Of a stretch of DNA of 6,308 bases, positions 1 through 6,308 are shown piece by piece. The notes below the pieces were generated by a model. The model did no database searches and had not been told where the DNA came from. It was given only the letters and a program-made list of their open reading frames with translations. The position numbers were made by a program, and so were the translations under genes. Source of the stretch: Solirubrobacteraceae bacterium (GTDB lineage: Bacteria > Actinomycetota > Thermoleophilia > Solirubrobacterales > Solirubrobacteraceae); contig JANJUA010000103.1 of the NCBI GenBank assembly GCA_024710825.1, positions 1 through 6,308 of the forward strand. The letters run 5' to 3'. How positions within the stretch are numbered: position 1 is the stretch's first letter; every line of letters begins with the position of its first letter.

Positions 1-291
1 TTCGCCGACATCTTCTACTCGAACTGCACGAAGATCGGGCTCCTGCCGGTCGTCCTGCCGGCCGACGTCGTCACGGCGATCATGGGCCACGGCGAGGCTC
101 AGATCGACCTGCCCGCCCGTGTCGTGCGCTTCGACGGCAACGAGGTGCCGTTCACGCTCGACGACGAGACCCATCACCGTCTCGTCAACGGGCTCGACGA
201 CATCGCCCTCACCCTCCGGCAGGAGGAGGCGATCGCCGCCTACGAGCGCGACGGCGAGCGCGACGGCCCGAACACGTTGGCTCTCGCATGA
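1..291 (+). CDS. leuD: 3-isopropylmalate dehydratase small subunit, 3' part (LeuD)
   Basis: This is the C-terminal 96 codons of a LeuD small subunit; the reading frame is open from base 1, so the gene begins upstream of the window. LeuD pairs with the iron-sulfur subunit LeuC to isomerise 2-isopropylmalate to 3-isopropylmalate in leucine synthesis. The same pair can isomerise citramalate when a citramalate synthase is present, as it is here. Seen directly: the family motif [19 protein letters not shown] at the left edge, and near the end [12 protein letters not shown] followed by a Glu-rich stretch and AAYE, both typical of the swivelling aconitase-like small-subunit domain. Full-length members are about 190-200 residues, so roughly half is missing. 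The ATG at 82 is an internal methionine and not the start. The TGA stop overlaps the leuB ATG by 4 bp (ATGA), implying translational coupling. The identification is firm; LeuC should lie just upstream. Confidence 0.93.
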   Translation, partial: FADIFYSNCTKIGLLPVVLPADVVTAIMGHGEAQIDLPARVVRFDGNEVPFTLDDETHHRLVNGLDDIALTLRQEEAIAAYERDGERDGPNTLALA

Positions 292-1313
292 ACGTCGTCC
301 TGCTGCCCGGCGACGGCATCGGCCCCGAGGTCGTCGCCGCGACGACCCGCGTGCTCGACCGCGTCGGCGACTTCGACTACGAGACGCATCTCATCGGCGG
401 CGCCGCCATCGACGCGGACGGGAATCCGCTGCCCGACCGGACGCTGGCCGCCTGCGAAGCCGCGGACGCCGTGCTGCTCGGCGCCGTCGGGGGGCCGAAG
501 TGGGACACGACGGACCCGGCCAAGCCGCGCCCGGAGCAGGGGCTGCTCGGCCTGCGCAAGGCGCTCGGCCTGTTCGCCAACCTGCGGCCGGTGAAGCCGC
601 TGACGGCGCTGCTGGACGCCAGTCCGCTCAAGCGCGACCGCATCGAGGGCACCGACCTGCTCGTCGTGCGCGAGCTGACGGGCGGGATCTACTTCGGCCG
701 CAAGGAGCGCAACGCCGACGGCGCCATCGACGAGTGCGCCTACACGCGACCCGAGGTCGAGCGGATAGCGCACGTCGCGTTCCGCGCGGCGCGGCGCAAG
801 GTCACGAGCGTCGACAAGGCCAACGTCATGGAGACCTCGCGATTCTGGCGCGAGGTCGTCGTCGGCGTGGGGCGCGACACGTATCCCGACGTCCCGCTCG
901 AGCACATGCTGGCCGACAACACCGCGATGCAGCTGATCGCCCGGCCGGCGGACTTCGACGTGATCGTCACCGAGAACCTGTTCGGCGACATGCTCTCCGA
1001 CGAGGCGGCGATGATCACCGGCTCGATCGGGATGCTGCCGAGCGCATCGCTCGGCGAGGAGGGCAGGCCGGGACTCTTCGAGCCCGTCCACGGCTCCGCG
1101 CCGGACATCGCGGGGCGCGGAATCGCCAACCCGCTGGCCACGATCCTGTCCGCGGCGATGATGCTGCGCCACGGGTTCGGGTCCAGCGCCGAGGCCGACG
1201 CCCTAGAATCGGCCGTGGACCGTACGCTGCAGGACGGTCTGCGCACCCCCGACCTGGGAGGTGACGCCACCACCGACCAGGCCACCGAAGCCGTCTTGGA
1301 GCACCTCAAGTGA
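288..1313 (+). CDS. leuB: 3-isopropylmalate dehydrogenase (LeuB)
   Basis: Cytosolic NAD-dependent dehydrogenase that oxidatively decarboxylates 3-isopropylmalate to 2-oxoisocaproate. In organisms using citramalate it also converts 3-methylmalate to 2-oxobutyrate. The protein has 341 residues, slightly shorter than the usual 350-360. It opens with [11 protein letters not shown] (residues 5-15) and has [11 protein letters not shown] at 63-73. Expected active-site residues can all be placed: Arg90 and Arg100 in the LGLRKAL/NLRP segment, Arg128 and Tyr135 in [11 protein letters not shown], Lys177 in [12 protein letters not shown], and the metal-binding Asp210, Asp234 and Asp238. The C-terminal nucleotide-binding stretch [19 protein letters not shown] (264-282) is intact. 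The [10 protein letters not shown] segment at 82-91 resembles isopropylmalate dehydrogenases more than isocitrate or tartrate dehydrogenases. The ATG start overlaps the leuD stop. No clear Shine-Dalgarno precedes it, so it probably depends on ribosomes finishing leuD. Its own stop overlaps the GTG of ilvE. Confidence 0.97.
   Translation: MNVVLLPGDGIGPEVVAATTRVLDRVGDFDYETHLIGGAAIDADGNPLPDRTLAACEAADAVLLGAVGGPKWDTTDPAKPRPEQGLLGLRKALGLFANLRPVKPLTALLDASPLKRDRIEGTDLLVVRELTGGIYFGRKERNADGAIDECAYTRPEVERIAHVAFRAARRKVTSVDKANVMETSRFWREVVVGVGRDTYPDVPLEHMLADNTAMQLIARPADFDVIVTENLFGDMLSDEAAMITGSIGMLPSASLGEEGRPGLFEPVHGSAPDIAGRGIANPLATILSAAMMLRHGFGSSAEADALESAVDRTLQDGLRTPDLGGDATTDQATEAVLEHLK
1298..1301 (+). promoter_or_regulatory. 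Ribosome binding site for ilvE inside leuB
   Basis: GGAG lies 8 nt before the GTG at 1310, within the last codons of leuB. This spacing supports the GTG start over the internal ATG at residue 9 of the aminotransferase. It suggests ilvE can recruit ribosomes itself as well as by coupling. Confidence 0.6.
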
Positions 1314-2245
1314 AGCCCACCGAGCTGATCTGGATGAACGGCGAGTTCGTCAAGTGGGAGGACGCGACCGTCCACGTCCTCACGCACGGCCTGCACTACG
1401 GGACCGGCGTCTTCGAGGGGATCCGCTGCTACGAGACCGAGCAGGGCCCCGCGATCTTCCGCCACGCCGAGCACTACGAGCGGCTGGAGAGGTCGGCCGG
1501 CCTGTACTACATGCCGATGCCGTACTCGTCCGAGGAGCTGCGCGCCGCGACGAAGGAGCTCATCTCCCGCAACGGCCTGCGCTCCTGCTACATCCGCCCA
1601 CTGGCCTTCCGCGGCTACGGGACGATGGGCCTCTTCCCGCTCGAGGCCCCGGTGGACGTCTGCATCGCCGTGTGGGAGTGGGGCGCGTACCTCGGCGAGG
1701 AGGGCAAGTCCAACGGCGTCCGCGCGAAGGTGTCGAGCTGGCGGCGCATCAGCCCCGACTCGCTCGTCCCGCAGGCCAAGGCCTCCGGCCAGTACCTCAA
1801 CTCGATCCTCGCCAAGATCGAGACGCACAAGGCCGGCTACGAGGAGGCGATCCTCCTCGACGACCACGGCCACGTGTGCGAGGGCTCCGGCGAGAACGTC
1901 TTCGTCGTGCGCGACGGCGTGATCCACACGCCGCCGCAGACCGCCTCGATCCTCGACGGCATCAACCGTCGCTCGGCGATCCAGATCGCGCGCGACCTCG
2001 GCTTCGAGGTCGTCGAGCGCGACATCGGCCGCTCCGAGCTGTACCTCGCCGACGAGGTGTACCTCACCGGGACCGCGGCGGAGCTCGTGCCGGTGCGCGA
2101 GGTGGACGATCACCCGGTCGGCGACGGCTCTCCGGGCGAGATAACCCGGGCGGTGCAGGACGCGTTCGACGACGCGCTGCACGGGCGTACCGAGCGCTAC
2201 CGGGAGTGGCTCGACCCGATCGAGGTCTCTGCGCGAATTGGCTAG
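1310..2245 (+). CDS. ilvE: Branched-chain amino-acid aminotransferase (IlvE, fold-type IV)
   Basis: PLP enzyme that swaps the amino group between glutamate and the 2-oxo acids of leucine, isoleucine and valine, the final step of all three pathways. The 311-residue length fits the group I bacterial IlvE family (about 300-310). The N-terminus carries [13 protein letters not shown] and [19 protein letters not shown] (21-39), a hallmark of this group, followed by [15 protein letters not shown] (93-107). The Schiff-base lysine is predicted as Lys157 in [13 protein letters not shown]. The class IV signature follows as [11 protein letters not shown] (190-200), then [12 protein letters not shown] and the phosphate-binding-side [11 protein letters not shown] (252-262). 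D-amino-acid aminotransferase and aminodeoxychorismate lyase share the fold, but the [12 protein letters not shown] and SGENVF combination argues for IlvE. The start is GTG, overlapping the leuB stop by 4 bp (GTGA) with GGAG 8 nt upstream. It is the last gene of the left overlapping block, before the only real gap in the window. Confidence 0.95.
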   Translation: MKPTELIWMNGEFVKWEDATVHVLTHGLHYGTGVFEGIRCYETEQGPAIFRHAEHYERLERSAGLYYMPMPYSSEELRAATKELISRNGLRSCYIRPLAFRGYGTMGLFPLEAPVDVCIAVWEWGAYLGEEGKSNGVRAKVSSWRRISPDSLVPQAKASGQYLNSILAKIETHKAGYEEAILLDDHGHVCEGSGENVFVVRDGVIHTPPQTASILDGINRRSAIQIARDLGFEVVERDIGRSELYLADEVYLTGTAAELVPVREVDDHPVGDGSPGEITRAVQDAFDDALHGRTERYREWLDPIEVSARIG

Positions 2246-2249
2246 GCGA

Positions 2250-2268
2250 CCGGCGGAGCACGCGCCGG
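2250..2268 (+). other. GC-rich inverted repeat in the ilvE-cimA gap
   Basis: A perfect 6-bp inverted repeat, CCGGCG and CGCCGG, is separated by 7 nt and starts 5 nt after the ilvE stop. The transcript could form a short all-GC hairpin. No T-tract follows, so it is not a standard intrinsic terminator. It could stabilise a 3' end, cause pausing, or be a chance product of high GC. It sits in the 72-bp spacer at 2246-2317, where I see no promoter, no small ORF and no T-box-like leader. Confidence 0.3.
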
Positions 2269-2303
2269 CCGCCGCACCAGCCGACTCCGCCGACCACCTG
2301 ACC

Positions 2304-2308
2304 GAAAG
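2304..2308 (+). promoter_or_regulatory. Weak candidate ribosome binding site for cimA
   Basis: GAAAG lies 9 nt before the cimA ATG at 2318. It is the only purine-rich run near the start and a poor match to the Shine-Dalgarno consensus. Since cimA does not overlap its upstream neighbour, it must initiate independently or through this weak site. Confidence 0.35.
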
Positions 2309-2317
2309 ACCGCTCCC

Positions 2318-3859
2318 ATGACCATCCAGCTCTACGACGCCACCCTCCGCGACGGCATGCAGGGCGAGGGCATGTCCCTCACCGCCGAGGAGAAGGTGCG
2401 CGTCGTCGGAAAGCTCGACGAGCTCGGCGTGCACCTCGTCGAGGCCGGCTTCCCCTCCTCCAACCCGAAGGAGATCGAGCTCTTCGAGCGTCTCGCGGGC
2501 GAGCGCTTCTCCAACGTCGAGATCGCCGCGTTCGGCATGACCCGGCGCCGCGACGTGGGCGCCGCCGAGGACGACGGCCTGCGCGTGCTGGCCGACTCCT
2601 TCGCGCCGGTCTGCACGATCGTCGGCAAGACGTGGAGGCTGCACCTCGAGAAGGTCGTCCGCGTCTCGCCGGAGGAGAACCTGGCGATGATCGCGGAGTC
2701 GATCGCCTTCCTGGTCGCGCAGGGCAAGCGCGTGATCTACGACGCCGAGCACTTCTTCGACGCCTACCGCGCCGACCGCGACTATGCGCTGCGCTGCGTC
2801 GAGGCGGCGCGCGGGGCGGGCGTGGAGACCGTCGTCCTGTGCGACACGAACGGTTCGTCGCTGCCCGCGCAGATCGCCGCGGCCTGCGCGGACGTCGGGG
2901 GGCGGTTCGGCATCCACTGCCACAACGACCTCGAGTGCGGCGTGGCGAACACGCTCGCCGCCGTCGAGCAGGGAGCGGTCCAGGTCCAGGGGACGATGAA
3001 CGGCGTGGGGGAGCGCACCGGCAACGCGAACCTGGTCTCGATCATCGGCAACCTCCAGACGAAGATGGGCCGCGAGGTGCTCACCCCCGAGCAGCTCGGG
3101 CGCCTGACGCAGACGGCGCACTTCGTCGACGAGCTGCTCAACCGCGCGCCCGACCCGCAGCAGCCGTACGTCGGCAGGGTCGCCTTCGCGCACAAGGGCG
3201 GCATGCACGTGGCCGGGGTGCGGGCGGACGCGACGACCTTCGAGCACATGGAGCCCGCGCTCGTCGGCAACGAGCGGGCGCTGCTCGTCAGCGAGCTGGC
3301 GGGCCGCGCCACGGTGGTCGACAAGGCGGAGGCGCTCGACCTCGACGTCGACGCCGCGCACGTCATCGACCGAGTCAAGGCGCTCGAGCACGCCGGCTAC
3401 CAGTTCGAGGCGGCCGACGCCTCGTTCGAGCTCCTGCTGCGCAAGGAGGCGGGCGTCTACGAGCCGCTGTTCAGGCTGGAGTCGTGGCGCTGCATCGTCG
3501 AGCAGCGCGCCGACGGCAAGGTCGAGACGGAGGCGACGATCAAGATCTGGATCGACGGGGAGCGCTACGTGCGAACCGCGGAGGGCAACGGCCCGGTGAA
3601 CGCCCTGGACCGCGCTTTGCGCGACGCGCTCGCGGAGCGCCACCCGCACCTCGGCGACCTCGAGCTCGTGAACTTCAAGGTCCGCATCCTCGACGAGACG
3701 AAGGGCACCGGGGCGGTCACGCGCGTGCTGCTCGACACGTCCGACGGCGAGACCGTGTGGGGCTCGATCGGCGTCAACGAGAACGTCATCGCAGCGTCGT
3801 GGGAGGCGCTCGTCGACTCGCTGGAGCACGCGATGCAGCCCGCGCGGGTCCGCACGTGA
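2318..3859 (+). CDS. cimA: (R)-citramalate synthase (CimA)
   Basis: Condenses pyruvate and acetyl-CoA to (R)-citramalate, the first step of threonine-independent isoleucine synthesis; LeuCD and LeuB then yield 2-oxobutyrate. The protein has 513 residues, in the range for CimA-type enzymes. The N-terminal TIM barrel opens with LYDATLRDGMQGEGMS (5-20), with Arg11 and Asp12 catalytic and metal-binding. It continues with VEAGFPSSNPKE, LCDTNGSSLP (174-183), HCHNDLECGVAN (200-211; His200 and His202 metal ligands) and GERTGNANL (231-239; Asn236 the further ligand). FAHKGGMHVAGV (290-301) belongs to the linker subdomain. From about residue 365 comes a LeuA-type regulatory domain, the likely site of feedback inhibition by isoleucine. 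Its VNFKVRILDETKGTGAVTRV and WGSIGVNENVIAASW are what I associate with CimA rather than 2-isopropylmalate or homocitrate synthase, although automated annotation often calls such genes leuA. The ATG start fits the family N-terminus and no in-frame start lies just upstream. The stop overlaps the next gene by GTGA. Confidence 0.92.
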   Translation: MTIQLYDATLRDGMQGEGMSLTAEEKVRVVGKLDELGVHLVEAGFPSSNPKEIELFERLAGERFSNVEIAAFGMTRRRDVGAAEDDGLRVLADSFAPVCTIVGKTWRLHLEKVVRVSPEENLAMIAESIAFLVAQGKRVIYDAEHFFDAYRADRDYALRCVEAARGAGVETVVLCDTNGSSLPAQIAAACADVGGRFGIHCHNDLECGVANTLAAVEQGAVQVQGTMNGVGERTGNANLVSIIGNLQTKMGREVLTPEQLGRLTQTAHFVDELLNRAPDPQQPYVGRVAFAHKGGMHVAGVRADATTFEHMEPALVGNERALLVSELAGRATVVDKAEALDLDVDAAHVIDRVKALEHAGYQFEAADASFELLLRKEAGVYEPLFRLESWRCIVEQRADGKVETEATIKIWIDGERYVRTAEGNGPVNALDRALRDALAERHPHLGDLELVNFKVRILDETKGTGAVTRVLLDTSDGETVWGSIGVNENVIAASWEALVDSLEHAMQPARVRT

Positions 3860-4953
3860 TCCCACTGGCGCGCCCGGTCCTGGGCGCCGAGGAGGAGGCG
3901 GCGGTCGTCGAGGTGCTGCGCTCCGGGCAGCTCTCGCTCGGGCCGCGCGTGCCGGAGTTCGAGCGGCGCTTCGCGGCGCGCGTCGGCGCCTCGCACGCGA
4001 GCGCGGTGTCCAGCGGGACGGCCGGCCTGCACCTCGCGCTGCGGGCGGTCGGCGTGCGCGACGGAGACGAGGTCGTCACCTCGCCGCTGTCGTTCGTGGC
4101 GAGCGCGAACGTCATCGCCTACGAGCGCGCGAAGCCCGTCTTCGCCGACGTCGACCCGCGCACGCTCAACCTGTCGCCCGACGCCGCGGCGGCCGCCGTG
4201 ACCTCGCGCACCACCGCGATCCTGCCGGTCCACATCTTCGGCTACCCGGCCGACACGCCCGCGCTCGAGCGCCTCGGGCTGCCGCTCGTCGAGGACGCCT
4301 GCGAGGCGCTCGGCGCCGTCCACGCCGACGGCGTCGGCGTCGGCGGACGCGGCCACCCGGCCGTCTTCGCCTTCTACGCCAACAAGCAGATGACGACCGG
4401 CGAGGGTGGCATGGTCGTCACCGGCTCGGAGGCGGTCAAGCGGCGGCTGGACTCCGAGCGCAACCAGGGCCGGGCCCCCGACATGGACTGGCTCGACCAC
4501 GACCGGCTCGGCTTCAACTACCGCCTGACCGACCTCGCCTCGGCGATCGGCATCGCGCAGCTCGATCGGCTCGACGGGATGCTCGCGGCGCGCGCCCGCG
4601 TGGCGGACTGGTACCGGGAGGCGCTCGCCGGGATCGAGGGCGTCGAGCTGCCGTGCGAGGATGCGGGGGACGAGCGCCGCGGCTGGTTCGTCTTCGTCGT
4701 CCAGCTGCCGCGAGGCGTCGACCGCGACGCCGTCATCCGCGCGCTGCTGGAGCGCGGCATCCAGTCCAAGCCCTACCTACCGGCGATCCACCTCATGAGC
4801 TTCTACCGCGAGACCTACGGCCATCGAGAGGGCGAGTTCCCCGTCTGCGAGGACGTCGCCGCGCGCTCGGTCGCGCTGCCGTTCTTCCCCGAGCTGCGCG
4901 AGTCGCAGGTCGAGCAGGTCGCCGAGGGGCTGCGGGAGGTGCTGGGCGCATGA
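3856..4953 (+). CDS. DegT/DnrJ/EryC1/StrS-family PLP aminotransferase, substrate unknown
   Basis: A fold-type I PLP enzyme of 365 residues, the usual length for the sugar-aminotransferase family (ArnB, WecE, PseC, perosamine synthase), whose members aminate keto sugars on nucleotide carriers. Seen: the canonical N-terminus IPLARPVLGAEEE; the PLP-phosphate loop SSGTAGLHLAL (52-62); VEDACEALGA (145-154) with Asp147 expected to pair with the PLP ring nitrogen; and FYANKQMTTGEGGM (173-186) with Lys177 the predicted Schiff-base lysine. NYRLTDLASAIGIAQL follows (221-236), and the C-terminal domain has PYLPAIHLMSFYRE and VALPFFPEL. Nothing essential is missing. The start is GTG at 3856, overlapping the cimA stop. 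The frame stays open far upstream (to about 2632), but that stretch is Arg/Ala-rich shadow of cimA and does not belong. No Shine-Dalgarno is visible, so coupling to cimA is likely. Its place between cimA and argH is odd: no other sugar or cell-surface gene is in the window. The family is certain; the substrate cannot be read from sequence. Confidence 0.9.
   Translation: MIPLARPVLGAEEEAAVVEVLRSGQLSLGPRVPEFERRFAARVGASHASAVSSGTAGLHLALRAVGVRDGDEVVTSPLSFVASANVIAYERAKPVFADVDPRTLNLSPDAAAAAVTSRTTAILPVHIFGYPADTPALERLGLPLVEDACEALGAVHADGVGVGGRGHPAVFAFYANKQMTTGEGGMVVTGSEAVKRRLDSERNQGRAPDMDWLDHDRLGFNYRLTDLASAIGIAQLDRLDGMLAARARVADWYREALAGIEGVELPCEDAGDERRGWFVFVVQLPRGVDRDAVIRALLERGIQSKPYLPAIHLMSFYRETYGHREGEFPVCEDVAARSVALPFFPELRESQVEQVAEGLREVLGA
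4935..4941 (+). promoter_or_regulatory. Strong ribosome binding site for argH inside the DegT gene
   Basis: GGAGGTG, an extended match to the anti-Shine-Dalgarno, ends 8 nt before the argH ATG at 4950 and lies in the last codons of the aminotransferase gene. It fixes the argH start and suggests argH is translated efficiently in its own right. Confidence 0.75.
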
Positions 4954-6305
4954 GCCGCTTCGCCGAGCCGCAGCACCCGCACTTCCGGCGGATGAACACG
5001 TCGCTGGGGTTCGATCGGCGGCTGTGGCCGCAGGACCTCGCCGGCTCGCGGGCCCACGCCCGGATGCTGGCCGCGGCCGGCGTGCTGACCGAGGCCGAGC
5101 GCGACGAGCTGCTGCACGGCCTGACGCGCGTGGAGGAGGAGCTGCGCGACGGCGCCTTCCCGTTCGCCGAGGACGACGAGGACATCCACATGGCCGTCGA
5201 GCGGCGGCTGACCGAGCTCGTCGGGCCGGTGGGCGGCAAGCTCCACACGGCCCGCTCGCGCAACGACCAGGTGGCGACGGACGTCTCGCTCTTCGTGCGC
5301 GAGGAGGCGGCGGCGGCGATCGAGCGGATCGAGGGCCTGGCGGCGGCGCTGATCGCGTGCGCCGAGCGCCACCTCGACGTGCCGCTGCCCGGCTACACGC
5401 ATCTCCAGCGCGCCCAGCCCGTCTACCTCGCTCACCATCTGCTCGCGTACGTCTGGATGCTGCTGCGCGACCGCGAGCGCTTCGCGTTCGTGCGCGACCG
5501 GTCCGTGGCGCGGCTGCCGCTCGGCGCGGGCGCGCTGGCGGGCGTGAACTTCGCCACCGACCGGCGGATGGTGGCCGACGAGCTCGGCTTCGCGGAGGTC
5601 GCGCCGAACTCGATCGACGCGGTCAGCAACCGCGACTTCGTCCTCGACTACCTCGCGGCGGCCGCGACCTGCCTGACGCACCTGTCGCGGCTGGGCTCCG
5701 AGCTCGTCATCTGGTCCTCGAGCGAGTTCGGCTTCGTGCGCATGCCCGACGCCTGGTCCAGCGGGTCGTCGATCATGCCGCAGAAGAAGAACCCGGACGC
5801 GGCCGAGCTGCTGCGGGCCAAGGCACCGCGGGTCGTCGGGCACCTCACCGCGCTCCACGGCGTGATGCACGCCCTGCCGCTGACCTACAACAAGGACATG
5901 CAGGAGGACAAGGAGCCGCTCTTCGACGCGGTGGACACGCTGGAGCTCGCGCTCGCGGCCGCGCAGGGCATGGTCGAGGGCGCCGTCTTCGATCGCGACC
6001 GGATGGCGCAGGCGGCCTCCGACGACCTCATCGCGGCGACCGACATCGCGGACCTCTACGTCAAGCGGGGCATGCCGTTCCGGGAGGCGCACGGCATCGT
6101 CGGCGGGCTCGTGCGCGAGGCGGTGGAGCGGGGGGTGCCGCTGGCGGACGTCGAGTCCGAGCACCTCGACGAGGAGGCGCGGAGCCTGCTCTCGCAGGCG
6201 TCGTGGCTGGAGTCGAAGGACTCCGTGGGCGGGCCGGCGAGCGGCCGCGTCCGCGAGCAGCTCGCCGCCGCGCGCGAGGCGCTGGCGGCGCCGCCGCCGC
6301 CGTGA
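4950..6305 (+). CDS. argH: Argininosuccinate lyase (ArgH)
   Basis: Cytosolic, probably homotetrameric enzyme of the fumarase/aspartase superfamily that splits argininosuccinate into arginine and fumarate, the last step of arginine synthesis. At 451 residues it is close to the usual 455-470. Diagnostic stretches: FDRRLWPQDLAGSRAHARML (21-40); DEDIHMAVERRL (76-87); GGKLHTARSRNDQVATD (95-111); GYTHLQRAQP (148-157) with the catalytic His151; AVSNRDFVLDY; and the superfamily signature GSSIMPQKKNPD (272-283) with the catalytic serine loop and Lys280/Asn281. LTYNKDMQEDKEPLFD (311-326) is also typical. The N-terminus lacks the WGGRF found in most ArgH proteins; only SRF remains at 2-4. The C-terminus ends in four prolines encoded by CCG repeats. 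The frame is open upstream to 4653, but the ATG at 4950, overlapping the previous stop and preceded by GGAGGTG, is the convincing start. No argG is visible nearby. Confidence 0.96.
   Translation: MSRFAEPQHPHFRRMNTSLGFDRRLWPQDLAGSRAHARMLAAAGVLTEAERDELLHGLTRVEEELRDGAFPFAEDDEDIHMAVERRLTELVGPVGGKLHTARSRNDQVATDVSLFVREEAAAAIERIEGLAAALIACAERHLDVPLPGYTHLQRAQPVYLAHHLLAYVWMLLRDRERFAFVRDRSVARLPLGAGALAGVNFATDRRMVADELGFAEVAPNSIDAVSNRDFVLDYLAAAATCLTHLSRLGSELVIWSSSEFGFVRMPDAWSSGSSIMPQKKNPDAAELLRAKAPRVVGHLTALHGVMHALPLTYNKDMQEDKEPLFDAVDTLELALAAAQGMVEGAVFDRDRMAQAASDDLIAATDIADLYVKRGMPFREAHGIVGGLVREAVERGVPLADVESEHLDEEARSLLSQASWLESKDSVGGPASGRVREQLAAAREALAAPPPP
6284..6302 (+). repeat. GC palindrome and CCG repeat at the end of argH
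   Basis: A perfect 12-bp palindrome, GGCGGCGCCGCC (6284-6295), runs into four CCG units (6291-6302) that encode the terminal Pro-Pro-Pro-Pro of ArgH just before TGA. It could fold in RNA or slip during replication. No T-tract is seen in the 3 bases that follow, so termination cannot be judged. Confidence 0.5.
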
Positions 6306-6308
6306 GCG

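Noticed and set aside
119..1264. A 381-codon plus-strand frame over leuD and leuB
   Set aside because: It is extremely Arg-rich, has no motifs, and is out of frame with two clear conserved genes.
1257..1264. GGAGGTGA, a perfect Shine-Dalgarno-like sequence inside leuB
   Set aside because: It encodes the PDLGGD segment typical of the LeuB C-terminus, no start codon of a plausible gene follows at the right distance, and it is too far (over 40 nt) from the ilvE start.
2632..3855. An in-frame upstream extension that would turn the DegT aminotransferase into a 773-residue fusion
   Set aside because: The extension is low-complexity Arg/Ala/Gly translation of cimA in the wrong frame. The canonical family N-terminus begins at the GTG at 3856.
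740..3865. A 1041-codon open frame on the minus strand across leuB, ilvE and cimA
   Set aside because: It is exactly opposite three well-identified genes, its translation is rich in Arg, Ala, Val, Asp and Leu with no recognisable domain, and long antisense frames are expected where third codon positions are nearly all G or C.
4328..4350. Short tandem GGCGTC units in the DegT gene
   Set aside because: They encode the ordinary Gly/Val-rich loop before the PLP-lysine motif, with only about two and a half copies, so they are coding sequence in a GC-rich genome and not a functional repeat.
4653..4949. An in-frame upstream extension of argH to 550 residues
   Set aside because: It lies inside the DegT gene, is Arg/Pro-rich without homology signs, and the ATG at 4950 has a strong ribosome binding site and the operon's usual overlap.
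4815..6164. A 449-codon minus-strand frame opposite argH
   Set aside because: It has the same composition artefact: no domain motif, His/Arg/Val-rich, fully covered by the conserved argH gene.

Overview
The window is a very GC-rich piece of bacterial DNA (by eye about 70% G+C, with G or C at most third codon positions). It is filled almost end to end by six co-directional plus-strand genes of amino-acid biosynthesis. The composition, the GTG starts and the actinobacterial look of the proteins suggest a high-GC actinomycetota-type organism. A Thermoleophilia/Solirubrobacterales-like source is my best guess, but it rests on recall and not on any search.

Layout, left to right: the 3' half of leuD (1-291, cut by the window edge), leuB (288-1313), a class IV branched-chain aminotransferase ilvE (1310-2245), a 72-bp gap holding one GC-rich inverted repeat, a citramalate synthase cimA (2318-3859), a DegT/DnrJ/EryC1-family PLP aminotransferase of unknown substrate (3856-4953), and argH (4950-6305). 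Four of the five junctions are 4-bp stop/start overlaps (ATGA or GTGA). The genes therefore form two tightly coupled blocks, leuD-leuB-ilvE and cimA-degT-argH. No promoter or convincing terminator is visible. Transcription probably starts upstream of the window (leuC is expected there) and may continue past its right edge.

Functionally, the first four genes fit together as a threonine-independent isoleucine route. CimA would condense pyruvate with acetyl-CoA to (R)-citramalate, LeuC/LeuD would isomerise it, and LeuB would oxidise and decarboxylate the product to 2-oxobutyrate, the isoleucine precursor. The same LeuCD and LeuB serve leucine synthesis, and IlvE carries out the last transamination for leucine, isoleucine and valine. 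ArgH is the last enzyme of arginine synthesis and is only loosely connected. The DegT-family enzyme is the outlier: its relatives mostly make amino sugars on nucleotide carriers, yet it is embedded by overlaps on both sides in an amino-acid operon. I see no mobile elements, RNA genes or CRISPR arrays. This is largely ordinary core metabolism, with the DegT gene the most open question.
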